A stretch of 64,000 nt of DNA, from the NCBI GenBank assembly GCA_964016875.1, contig OZ024726.1:33593503-33657502 (forward strand). The letters run 5' to 3'. The position numbers and the translations under genes were made by a program. The DNA comes from Fallopia convolvulus. Lineage: Eukaryota > Streptophyta > Magnoliopsida > Caryophyllales > Polygonaceae. Position 1 is the first letter of the stretch. Every line of letters starts with the position of its first letter. Under the pieces are notes generated by a model. The model ran no database searches and had not been told where the DNA came from. It saw only the letters and a program-made list of their open reading frames with translations. Shown here piece after piece: positions 45,898 through 56,826 of this stretch.

Positions 45898-48800
45898 AGG
45901 ATGTGTGTTTGTTGATGGGAAAATTTCTTGAATATAAATTATTCATGATTTTATATCCAATAAAAATATTAATATAAATATTTAATTTAACAAATTTTGT
46001 ACGAGTTTTAATAAAAAAAATCTTATTTTAAAATTGGGTTCTAAGTTATTCATCTTTGGCCCAAATTAAGATTGATTTAATGGGTTAAAATTAGCCCAAA
46101 ATAATAATTTAAAAAGAGAAGAAAAGGGATTAAAATGATGAATTTGTCTGATATAGGAATTGTAAGTTACAATCTTCCTCTGTTCATCCTTTCCTTTCCG
46201 GTTCTATGGACCCATCCTCAAATCTCTTTGTGATTGAGCATTCCATGATTGCCATTGATCCGGTGAGAGCTTCTTCCCTCTAAATCATTTTGGTATATCA
46301 GATTTGTTTTTCCAAAGCCGATTACTATCCATACTTGGTAAAATGCATTTTCGTTTCTATGGAACCGTAAATAAGGGCTTGTTGTTTGTGGTGTTGGCAA
46401 CAATCTATTTGTGTTTCAATTCTTAAATCAGGATGACAAAAATTGAGTCCTAGATGGTTGGCCCTAGATTTATGACGCCCAATTGCTTCTTCCTCATGAG
46501 TTCATTTAGTTTCTTGAATTTGATGATTATGATATTCTCAGTCTTGATTCGGTTATGTGGTTTCTTGTTGCTATTAATAATTCTAAGGCACTCTCTTCGG
46601 TCGCGGGTCTGACGAGTACCATTCTGCTACTGTGGGCACACATATGACAGATGTGGGTGGCCAAGCCAATTCATTGTCTAGTTCGAGACCACACAATGCA
46701 TCAGCAAGTATGTCTTATTTTTTTGTTTTTTTTGTATAGGGTGTATCTTCTAAGTTGACAATTGATTTCCCTCTTTCCAAGCCTCACAATATATCAGTAC
46801 CATTTTCAGGTTATGTTTTTTTAGTTTAAAGAGTATAAAATATATTGAAATTTCTCAACAGTGTGTTGGCTTGGCTTTTACTATAATTGAGGGGGTTCTT
46901 TTTCCTACTGTTTGGTCTCCCCTCCCACGATCTTTTGTGGGAATTCATTGGAAATCGGAGATGTATAAGTGACAATCAATGACATTACTCAATCCACTAG
47001 TATGTTGGAAACTATGATTCTAAACCGAGATAAAGTAGATGTCATGATAGCTCTAGTTCCACATCTTTTTCCGCTGATGATACGATACTTTTACCCACGA
47101 CAAACTTGCATAAATGCTCTACACTAACTGATTTTCATTGTAAATTTAAATGAGCATCTGGTCAGAAAAGTCATATGGCATATTTAGAAGTTTGTTTAAG
47201 GCGTAATGTATCTGTTTTGCAGGATCCGGTTACTTCGATAACAGGAGCTTCTAGTTCACCTACAAATCTATCTTATATTGGTGTTTTTCGTCGCCTTAAT
47301 GTAATTTTTTGTTCCTTTGCTACTTCTAGACTTATTTTCCCTATACTTGGGACTTTGGTGTTATATTATGTGGTTCGATTATGTAATTGGTCTGGCATAA
47401 TTGTTTTTGCAGAAATACTTTTATAATAATATACCAACTTCCTTTCCAAAAATACAAGACAAAAGTAGTTGTATAGTGGATATCCAAATAACTCCCTCTT
47501 TAATCCCGTATTTAAGAAGATAAAAGAAGAAGTTAAAGGGGTTGATTCTCCTCTTACACCGGTTGTTGGTCACAATCGAAAGGGCAAAGGAAATCTTCTC
47601 CAAAATACAAAACCAAGGGTGATGATTTCTATTGTTTTGATTGGCCACGACAAAAAAAATTACAAATCCTCTAATGATAGAGGGCAAAGGTAAATTTCAT
47701 TGATGCAATTCACCAATATAGCTTCGCTTTTTTTGTGTTTAGTAAATGTTGTAGAGATTTGGGTCTGGATAATGTATGCCTTTGAGCGCACATTAATAGT
47801 TTAATTTTAAATATTTTTTTCAAACTATTTCCTAAGATAGAAGCGGTGACTGGTGAACCCTTTTAAAAATATAAAGACAACAAACAAATATCATACTTAC
47901 CAAATCTCCTAATCCTCACATTTCGAAATTGTTCCGGAGTGTGAAGATTAAGAGATGTAATTTTTGTATTTCAAGATTCTTTTCTCATTTTCTCTTTGTC
48001 TAGGCCCCAAGGGAGAAGAGTAAAATGGTGGAACTTCTCCAAATGATCAACTCTTGCAAGTCGAATTTTTTTGAATCTCTCTCCTCCCAATTGGTCTATG
48101 AAGTAAGGAACGGCCAAAATTCTCTGCTCTATCAACTCTCTGGAGATATCTGAATTTCTTCGCAAGGATTTGATCTACCAAGTGGGGATCGGTGCCATGA
48201 AGTGTGAAACCAAGGTGTAAAATTCCATCCATGTTAAGACTGGGAGGACCAATGCTGCAAAACCAAAGAAGAACACTGAAGATAATGAATGAAGTCTGAA
48301 GATGATGAAGTAGAATCCTAGAATCCTATATAGAAAATCGTATAGAAAGAAAATAGAACCTTGTTCTGAGGGACGAGTCCTTATTGGCTATGATATAGAG
48401 CTATAGAGCTTGTTTTTATGCTCTATGTATAGCTTTTGCCAGAGTTGTTACTTACATATAGTTTCTGACATGGATTTTATAGAGAGTTTATGCCATAGTG
48501 AGAGAGTTTATGCAATAGAGCTTGTTATTACTCTTTACATATGAATTTTCAGGAATACAATTAGAGTATATTCTGTTTGAGTTGTTATTTTGTTGGCCCG
48601 ATTATGAACAAATTACTTGGCCTTAATACTCCATTAAATTCGAATAAAATAAAGCAATAAAATAAAAAGTGAGTAATAGAATTAAGACACAATTCTGAAT
48701 CCCAAATCACAATAGCAACGAATAAAAATCAATGTTGGAGCGAAACATTAACTATCAGATCTCGTTTACTCCCTATTAAACTCAATATGTATTCATACGA

Positions 48801-48987
48801 CTGCAAGTATTGGGGTTCTGATGGATGTTTGATGTCATTTCGAGGCTCAAAGTATCATCAGAATCAGAATTTTAACAACTAGGTTTGGGGATGGTATTAT
48901 CTTTTGAGTTCGAGTTAAGTCTGATATACTTTCATAAGTCTGATTTTATCAAACACATATAATAAAGTTTATTTTTCTCAAAAAATG
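45898..48987. other. Unassigned degenerate DNA
   Basis: AT-rich, no ORF with recognisable similarity. 47175-47690 and the minus strand at 48232-47970 contain short open stretches (for example GILHLGFTLHGTDPHLVDQI) that may be decayed exons or LINE fragments, but I cannot identify them. Local repeats of TATAGAGCTTGTT and GAGAGAGTTTATG words occur at 48390-48540. Confidence 0.4.
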
Positions 48988-49890
48988 GGATAAGTTCCTA
49001 ATAAGAGGTTGATTCACATGGAAATGAGTCTTATCATGAAAACTAGAAACAAATGACCCTTGGATTTGAGAAATGGATGACTAAGATTAAAAGAGATATG
49101 GGGAAAATGATAATTTTGAAAAAAAAAATAAAAAAATAAAAAAATAAAAAAATAAAAAATAAAAAAAATAAAAATGATAATTTTCTTAGTTTCGCTTGTT
49201 TTTGCCAAAACACGAAATTTGATTTTTTACGTTACGTTCACATATTTTATGCATATGTTCACACTATTATAAGACATGTCACATATTATCACATTTTTCA
49301 CTTCAGAGATTTTATAATACTTTCAAATATATTACAAGTGTGTTCACATTTTAGTACTATTTGCTCATGTTTATGGTCATATGTTCATGTTCGATCAAAT
49401 CATAGTACAAGCGTTAAACAACTTACTAAAATTTTGACAAAAAATTAAAAATTAAAAAATTAAAAAATTAAAAAATTAAAAATAAATTTTGTTTATTTTT
49501 TTTCCGCTTATTTTTGCCAAAAGCACGACGCTTAGCATTTTACATTTTGTTCACATATTTTATACACATGTTCACATTATTACAAGGGCTGTTCACATAT
49601 AACAACATTTTAACTTTAGAAAATTTAGTATACGTTCACATATAATATAGGTACGTTCACATATTAGTATTGCATGTTTACGTTTTATGGCCTTATGTTC
49701 ATACTCGATTTATATCATTCTACATACGTAAAAAGATTTTAAAAAATAAAGTAAGAAAATAAAAAAAATATTTTTTTTATTTTTTTTAATCGGATGGCCT
49801 AGATTCACTTCTAGTGTTTCAATCGGATGGTCCAGATTCGTTTCTAATTTTCATGATAAGCCCCATTTTTATTTGATTCAATCTCATAAG
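48988..49890. mobile_element. MITE-like TIR element with internal duplication
   Basis: The left end (GGGATAAGTTCCTAATAAGAG … TTATCATGAAAACTAGAAAC) is repeated inverted at the right end (reverse complement …TTATCATGAAAATTAGAAAC) over about 60-70 bp with obvious but imperfect identity. Between them are two copies of a GTTCACATATTTTAT-rich block of about 300 bp (49205-49500 and 49515-49800) and AAATA/AAATT homopolymer-like repeats. No coding capacity. A target duplication was not found. Confidence 0.6.
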
Positions 49891-50185
49891 GAGCATGCCG
49901 AATGCACCCTTAACCTCCAATGTCTCTCCCTTAATCCCAAAGAATTACAAAAAAATTACATGTTGTAAAAAAATGGATGGGCTTTGGAGCAACGCATTTC
50001 TGCCACTCGTTAGAGAGAAAATGCAAAGAATTAAAAAAGCTTGTTGGGCTCTTTGACCCATTTGAAAAGAAACGAATTGGTATTCATACCCATTAAAAAG
50101 GAGACAAATTTGGACTGGTCGGCCCGTTAGGAAATAATTCTTTCATGATTTACGAATGTGGGTTGTAACGTGAATACGTAATGAG

Positions 50186-50609
50186 TAGACCTGTCAATCC
50201 GGTCGGGTCGGGTCGAGCGGGTTTGATCATTTCGGGTTCGGGTTAAATTAGGTTCCGGTTCGTTATGGGTCACGGGTCAATCGGGTCGGGTTGTAGCGGG
50301 TATTCGGTCGGGTCGGGTTGACGTGGGTCTAAAATATCATTTTTTCTTATGATTATTAAAATCAATTTTTAATTAAATAATAATATTTTATTATAATATT
50401 TTATTTTATTTTATATTAAAATATATTATAAGTTTCAAAATAAATTTAAAAAATTCTATAAATATACTAAATCGGTCAACCCAACGGGTTTCGTGTTCTA
50501 TCGGGTTCGGTTTATTTAGGTTTTGGGTTTAAATTTTCGGGTCTTGACCCTAAAATTATCATGCAGGTCGAGTTGGGTTATCGGGTTAGGTCAGTTTTTG
50601 ACAGCTCTA
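50186..50609. mobile_element. Small hAT-like MITE with GGGTCGGGT subterminal repeats
   Basis: Ends TAGACCTGTCAA… and …TTTTTGACAGCTCTA form a TIR of about 12 bp. Flanks GTAATGAG (50178-50185) and GCGATGAG (50610-50617) match at 6 of 8 positions, consistent with an eroded 8-bp target duplication. Subterminal TCGGGT words resemble those of the 3450-7440 element. Confidence 0.65.
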
Positions 50610-50617
50610 GCGATGAG

Positions 50618-51490
50618 CAAGCATGAACTAGTTGCAAGATCGTTACTAACTTTATTTTCTATCACCACCACCAAACTGAATTTCTCCTAAAATTCTTTCG
50701 TGGTTTATGCAGAAGATAAAGATATTAAAATACCATGAGTGCTCTTTTAAATCCAACTAGTTAAACTTGTCGTTCCACGTACGACCATGGTTCGATATTT
50801 TATAGATATTAAATAAAAATATAATATAAAATTAATGTAAGTAATGTATTGCTTGTACAATGTATAAATTTTTAATTTTTTTGAATCAAATAAAATAAAT
50901 AAATATAAGATTACTAAGGTAAACAATGTACATTTCTCCTTTTCCTTGATGATATTTCATAGATATTTTATTTTTTAAAAAAAGAGATAACATATGAATG
51001 AAAAATATTTATATATTAGAATATGGAAGAGATAAGATTTACATAAAATAATAATTAAATTAAAATATAAGATATAATAAAATATTTAAGATAAAGATAA
51101 AAATAATTTATTTTCATTGAAGGTGGGGCCAAACTCGTTTTGTCGTTCGATAAAGTAAAGATTAGATAAGATTAAATATTATATTTTTTATTACTTTTTA
51201 TGTACCTTAAATTAGAGATGATCAAATATTTGCTATATCTATTAAATATTATATCACCTATTTTTATTATTTTTAAACATTATAAGTATTTATCATTAAG
51301 TTATATATATATATATATATCACCAGATAAATTCATGAAAAGATATCATGTTAAAAAATAAAAGATATTTATACTTATTTTAAAGGATGATTTAAATAAA
51401 TAGCAAAAAAAAGAGGCTAATTAGGTGGATATTACGGAGGGTGTGAAAATTAGCTAAATAGCAAGAACCCCCATCACTCACCCCCACCCC
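50618..51490. other. AT-rich intergenic DNA
   Basis: No gene. A motif near 51119-51160 (GGTGGGGCCAAACTCGTT) has a diverged partner at 54512-54548, suggesting an old dispersed repeat. A short (TA)n lies at 51302-51320. Confidence 0.5.
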
Positions 51491-51502
51491 ACTCCCTCCG
51501 AC

Positions 51503-51620
51503 TCGGTCGTTGACCGGGTTGACTCCCTCGTTGACCGAGTTGATTCGCTCGTTGACCGAGTTGGCTCGGTCGTTGACCGGCCGTTGGCAGACCGTTGACC
51601 GGCTGTTGACCGGCGTTGAC
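51503..51620. repeat. TTGACC minisatellite
   Basis: Units of about 21 bp (TCGTTGACCGAGTTGACTC type) decay rightward into shorter CCGTTGACCGG units. TTGAC occurs at least nine times. TTGAC is also the core of WRKY-binding W-boxes; whether that matters here is unknown. Confidence 0.8.
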
Positions 51621-52520
51621 CATCATCACTATCATCACTTTCATAATCGTCATCACAATTTTTTCACCGTTATCACAACTTATTTCACCATCATCACAAG
51701 TTTTTTATGACAAAAAGTGTAATAAAAGGCAAAAAATGTCATCAAAATTTCTTGATGACAACTTTTTGATAATAAAAAGTATCATCAAAAGCATTCAAAC
51801 CATATAAAAACAACCGTCATCACACAGTTCGAACCGTCATCAACTATCATCACTTGTCATCGTTACTTGATGATGGTTTGATTGTCATCAACTATCATCT
51901 CTACTTGATGACGGTTCGATTAATTTGTCATCAAAAGGGCCTTGATGACAAACAAGTGTTATCAAGTGTCATCAAACTATCATCACTTAAGCGTCATCAA
52001 ATATGTGTCATCACTATCATCACTGTCATCACTACTTGATGACGGTTTGATTGTCATCAACTATCATCATAAATGTCATCTCTACTTGATGACGGTTCAA
52101 TTCTCATCAATCATCATCGTTATTTGATGACGGTCAGATTGTCATCAATTATCATCACTACTTGATGACGGTTCGATTAATTTGTCATCCAAAGGGCCTT
52201 GATGACAAACAAGTGTCATCAAACTATCATCACTTAAGCGTCATCAAATATGTGTCATCACTATCATCACTGTCATCACTACTTAATGACGGTTTATTGT
52301 CATCAACTATCATCACAAATGTCATCTCTACTTGATGATGGTTCGATGGTTATCAACTATCATCACAACTGTCATCACAAATAGGTGTCATCACTATCAT
52401 CACTGACATTCAACCATCATCAAGCTTTGATGACAGTAATATCATGAAAGTTGAACTGTCATCAAGTGTCATCAAAGGCTTTCAAAAATAATTATCATCA
52501 ATCTCATCAACACATAAAAA
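51620..52520. repeat. TCATCA/TGATGA satellite-like array
   Basis: Dense TCATCA words interspersed with inverted TTGATGACGG words. A higher-order unit of about 254 bp is seen twice: GACGGTTCGATTAATTTGTC lies at about 51910 and again at about 52164. Both orientations of the same word make the array strongly self-complementary, as in subterminal regions of some DNA transposons. No ends or target duplications found. Confidence 0.75.
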
Positions 52521-52880
52521 TAGTTTTCATCTCCAATTCAATAACCAATTCAAACATGAAAGCTTAACATCAAAATGATTTGCATGTTCAGTCAAAGTCC
52601 ATATTTCTGTTCGCATATCACAAAATTGCCGAGAAAAGCAGTAAACTCCCTAGCCTTTCACCTTAAATAACCAAATATATGCTTGACTGATCTTACAAGA
52701 AAATTATGCAAACAATTTTTAAACCCATTACTAAATAATTATGACACATCACAACTATTCAAGAGAATGGATAAGGTAATAAAGGCCACTAGATTGTAAA
52801 TACTATTCACTAATGAAACTCACGTGACATTTACCATTACTAAATAATTATGACACATCACAATTTTTAAACTCAAGTAA

Positions 52881-54112
52881 CCAGCCATCACAGTGCTTGG
52901 TATCCTGGTATCATAGTTCTTGTATCCAGATTCCCATTCTTTAAAGCACTTGACTAGCTCATCCAGCTTGTTTAGTTTCAGTAAAAGCTTGAAGCAAAAT
53001 CATATAGCTTGTATTGCTAGTGGTTTTGAAATCAGATTTAAGAGACTCCCAGATTCTGTTAACTTCAGCCAAGTTGTCAATGCCTACATAGAAGCCGATC
53101 AAATAATGGTAAGGCGAAGGATCATGAATCTACAACGTCTTGGATGATTCCTCGAGCTCCTTCAGCGCCATTTCAGCTTTCTCGGAATCGCCATCCCTGA
53201 CATACACTGCTGCTAGGTTATTGTAAAGGGTCCAGTGGAAAATTTTACCGACTATAGGAATACACAGTCATTGGAAAGTTCCTTCTTTTCATCTCTTCGA
53301 CTGACGTAGGCACTTTCTCAGGCTCTCCAGTTGTTAGAGACAGATTCATTAGGTTGTTGAAGGCTAAGCCCAAAGCTCAGCTTATCCATTTCCTTAAGAA
53401 GCTCAGCTGCTTTATCAGGCAATTTCTCAGTGCAATAGCAGTTTAGAAGAGCTATAAGTGTACAGGTTCTTCTCCTCTGAAGATAAACTCTCAAAGAACT
53501 TCTCGGCCTCAACAATTCCCTTTGTTTTGCAGATCATATCTAGACGCGATGCCTGGTATTTGTGTGAAAAGTTGTACTTAACCTTATCCATCCATTCAAT
53601 GATCTACATTGAATCAAACAGAGTCTTATTACGAAAGACTCAAATTGAGCCAGAAACTCAAAAATTAACAAAAAAAACATTGCCGATGGAAGCGAAGATT
53701 TTTACCTCCAAGCAGTGCTGGTGGTGTTTGTACTTGCAGAGTTCCTTAACGCAACGGAGAAGGTCGAGGTTCTTAACCACAAGGCCTTCCTTGACGCATA
53801 TCAGAATTGCACAACCAGAACAAGCCACGAATCAACAAAAACACTAAGGAAACCCTAGAATGGGAAAGAGCAATTGAGAGATCCGAACCTGGTTGAATAG
53901 AAATCTTGGGATTGCCTCATCTGAACGCCTATTTGGACTCGCTGAGATCCAATTTTAGCAATGACACTAACTTCGCGACATCTGGTCCTTGCCAGCCTTC
54001 AATAATCTTAGTCTCCTCCTTAATTTGGACGCCGATAGACCTACGGAAGGCCTGGGTAAGGGCTTCGGTTTAGGACATCTCGAGAGAGAAGATCTCGAAG
54101 CCGGGAGAGCAT
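52881..54112 (-). pseudogene. Pentatricopeptide repeat (PPR, P-class) protein, degenerate
   Basis: PPR proteins bind organellar RNA. From ATG at 54112 (MLSRLRDLLSRDVLNRSP, an organelle-presequence-like N-terminus) the frame shifts after about 20 codons. It continues with GVQIKEETKIIEGWQGPDV and LVSLLKLDLSESK, then hits stops near 53930. Exon-like segments follow: LVVKNLDLLRCVKEL (about 53790-53715), VEAEKFFESLSSEEKNLYTY, ALLNCYCTEKLPDKAAELLK (about 53440), LYNNLAAVYVRDGDSEKAEM (about 53220) and LIGFYVGIDNLAEVNRIWES (about 53080). Spacing fits successive 35-residue PPR motifs of the short mitochondrial P-class family. Several frameshifts, an in-frame TAG near 53140 and a missing C-terminus mark it as a pseudogene. 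The left edge merges into unrelated AT-rich DNA. Confidence 0.8.
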
Positions 54113-54239
54113 GGCGAAGGGTTTTTTTGCCTAGGGTTTTGGGGAGACCCATGGTCGCCAGAGGAGAGGTCGGGACTCGGGAGAGATCTATCGAGAGAGA
54201 GGGGAATCAGATAAGAGAAAAATAAATAAAAATAAAAGC

Positions 54240-54990
54240 CTTTATATACTTAACAAAAAAAAAAAAAAACGAACGCATATCCAAACGTCTAAATAGGGAT
54301 TAAATATGTGCCCTTTTAGCTAAATCTTTCTATATTAAAATATTTTAAATTTTTTATCTCTAATTTTAAATATTTGTATAAGGAAGTTTTCAAAAGATAT
54401 TGCTATCTAAATAGATATTTGTTTGATGTTAAAGATAGATTTAAATAGTTAAATAAGAATTTAATAGGAAAAAAAATAAAATATTAGGAATAAAAATTAA
54501 TTTTGTAAATATGAGGTGGGGTCAGAATCGTTCTGGTGGCTCGAAAAGGCACAACTTTAATATATAGTTATAGATTCATATTAAGAAAATATAATATAAG
54601 GAAATATAAAAGAATCAAAGGAAAAATGAGTTAGATATCTACTTTAAATATCAAATAAAAGAAAATTTCAATTTAGTTATTAATTTATATCTATATTTTA
54701 TAACTTTAGTAAGTAGTTTGTGAGAAATATATATCTCGGAGTACATATATTTTATAATTGGAAAGATATATTGACTTGTAAGATTCTACAGATATCACTA
54801 TTAAATCTGGTTTTTTTTTATACAAGAACTATTAATTTTTTTTATCACACATATTAAAACCTTTTAGAATCTCTCTTGAAGCACAAATCTCTCTCAAAAA
54901 AAAAACTTTTCGAGCCCTACTAACTCACCGTCGTTCTACGGTTGAACTTTACGGTGTGTTCTAAGATTCAATTTGCGAGCAACATGAAAA
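54240..54990. other. AT-rich intergenic DNA between divergent PPR and F-box relics
   Basis: No gene seen. Upstream of the F-box start there is an overlapping out-of-frame ATG at 54984. A motif at 54512 is shared with 51119. Confidence 0.5.
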
Positions 54991-56826
54991 ATGGTGGAAT
55001 ACACTGTGCCAGTACGTGAGCTGGACAAAGATGTATGGTCGGAGATGTTGAAAATATTGCCCACGGAAAGCGTTTGCCGATTCCGATGCGTTTGCAAGCG
55101 GTGGAACTCGATCATCTCATCGGCGCTCTTCCAGGTCGAGAAGGTGGGCAAAAACACAAAAGATTTTACCTTTATCGGCGTCACTCATGGCGTAATATGC
55201 ATGGTCTACTCACTGCTGCCTACCCTAGGTAACAACCCTGAAAGTTTTAACCTACCTTTTGCGGATTTCTCTTTTCACTGGAACATTGATTGGAATCCCT
55301 CAATTCATAAATACGTTGACCTCCCTCTCGTTATATTGGATGATTCTCTTTTTAGGGCTTTAGGATTTGGATACAATGCAATTAGGGATGATTTTAAGGT
55401 AATCATGATATCTTGTACGAGGGAAGATTCAAATTTGGTGTCGCTTGATGTATTCTCGGTTCGACAAGGCTTTTGGAGGCCGTCGTTGGGTTCGACAAGG
55501 CTTTTGGAGGTCGCCGTTGGGGGCAAGGCAGAGCTACATGGTGTTGGGGGTTGGGGGCTGTAGCCCCAACTGGAATTTTCAAAAAAAATTTAAAACTTAG
55601 TATAAAAAATAGGTTTGTTCAACAGGTCAACCCGACCCGTAACCCGTTTATAAAATAAACTCAACCCGTGATCCGATCCGAAACCCATAAAACGGGTTAC
55701 GGGTTTTACGGATCAGATTACGGATCAAACCGATCCAAAACCCATAAAAAAATAGCCTAAAATTTAGATTTAACAAAAAATCCACAAAGCTCATTGTAGT
55801 TGGGCTTCAAACAATTGGCCTTCTTCTCATCTCCTTCCCTTTTTATAAGCTACTTTTCCACTCTCCTCCTACAAAAATTTCGATGTGGGATACAAAAAAT
55901 AGCGAGCAAGTTCAAAAAACCTCTTCCCACATCGACATTTCATTGAAAGTTACTCTTCTCCTCTCCTTTATATAACATGCTCTTGTCTTCTCCTACTACA
56001 AATTTAGATTGTTACTGATAAGTTTAATTATTAATAAGTTTAATTTTATTAAGAATACAAAAAATTAAAATATAGCCAAAAAGTTTACCCAATGAAAGAC
56101 GTCAATGATCAATGAGTGGGCATGGATGGCTACGCCACTAGTTGGGGGTAGACAGAATGAAAGGCCTCAATGATCGATGAGTGGGCATGGACATTCAACC
56201 TCGATTTTAAGGATTATTTTGTAAATGGAAACATTGATTGGCTCGTGACTAAAGTATGTTATGATGATGATATTCGTGTTTGTCGCATAGTGCTGTTTGA
56301 TTGCCAAACTGAAAAGGTTATAACAATAGACATCCCCGAACAAGTCTCGGGTCCTAATTGTAAGAGGCAGTTAAAACTTTTCGAGTACGCTGGCATGCTT
56401 GCAATTTTGGTGGATTCGCACAAGAATTCGATGTCCATGAGTCTGTGGGTGATGGAGGAGCATGAAGTGTCTACGTCGTGGAAGAAGCTTTATACAATCA
56501 ATCCAGTGTACCTGGATTTGGGTTTCAACAACGACGGAGGCGAAGAAGGGGGAGATTTGGATGACCACGATGGAGAAGAAGGAGAAGATTTGGATGACGG
56601 AGGAGAAGACAAAGATTTTTTGGAGTCGGAAGACGAGACGACTCCCTGTGAGATTATTACAATCGATCCTTCATTCGAGATTGAAAAGTAGGTTCCTTAT
56701 GGCCCAAGCAACCAGTGGTTCGACAGGCGCCAAATAATGGACATGTATGTTTACAACAAAAGCTTGTTTTTGATGGATCATCCCAAAGCTCCATCTTACA
56801 CAGATGAGGATATAGTTAATGTCTGA
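54991..56826 (+). pseudogene. F-box protein with F-box-associated domain, interrupted
   Basis: F-box proteins are substrate adaptors of SCF ubiquitin ligases. The start MVEYTVPVREL leads into the F-box (LDKDVWSEMLKILPTESVC, FRCVCKRWNSIIS), then WNPSIHKYVDLP and FGYNAIRDDFKVIMIS, the usual F-box-associated region. After FSVRQGFWRPS a 28-bp tandem duplication (GTTCGACAAGGCTTTTGGAG twice, 55470-55520) and a non-coding block of about 600 bp (about 55540-56160) end the frame at 55563. The distal half resumes at about 56170 (YFVNGNIDWLVTKVCYDDD, CRIVLFDCQTEKVITIDIP) and carries a very acidic tail (GGDLDDHDGEEGEDLDD). An in-frame TAG at 56689 separates it from the final FDRRQIMDMYVYNK… to a stop at 56824. 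An intron instead of an insertion is possible, but the TAG still argues for a pseudogene. Confidence 0.8.
55540..56160. mobile_element. Probable insertion within the F-box pseudogene
   Basis: The block starts near TAGCCCCAACTGG and ends near CTAGTTGGGGGTA, a short inverted pair. It contains CAACCCGACCCGTAACCCG words like the hAT-type elements elsewhere in the window. No target duplication found. A tandem duplication of about 66 bp (AATGAAAGACGTCAATGATC / AATGAAAGGCCTCAATGATC, 56091 and 56157) spans its right border. Confidence 0.4.

Noticed and set aside
47175..47426. 83-codon plus-strand frame as a gene
   Set aside because: No domain, AT-rich, no conserved neighbours; left as unassigned DNA.
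51620..52520. CRISPR-like repeat array
   Set aside because: Irregular spacing, both orientations mixed, plant nuclear context; satellite-like, not CRISPR.
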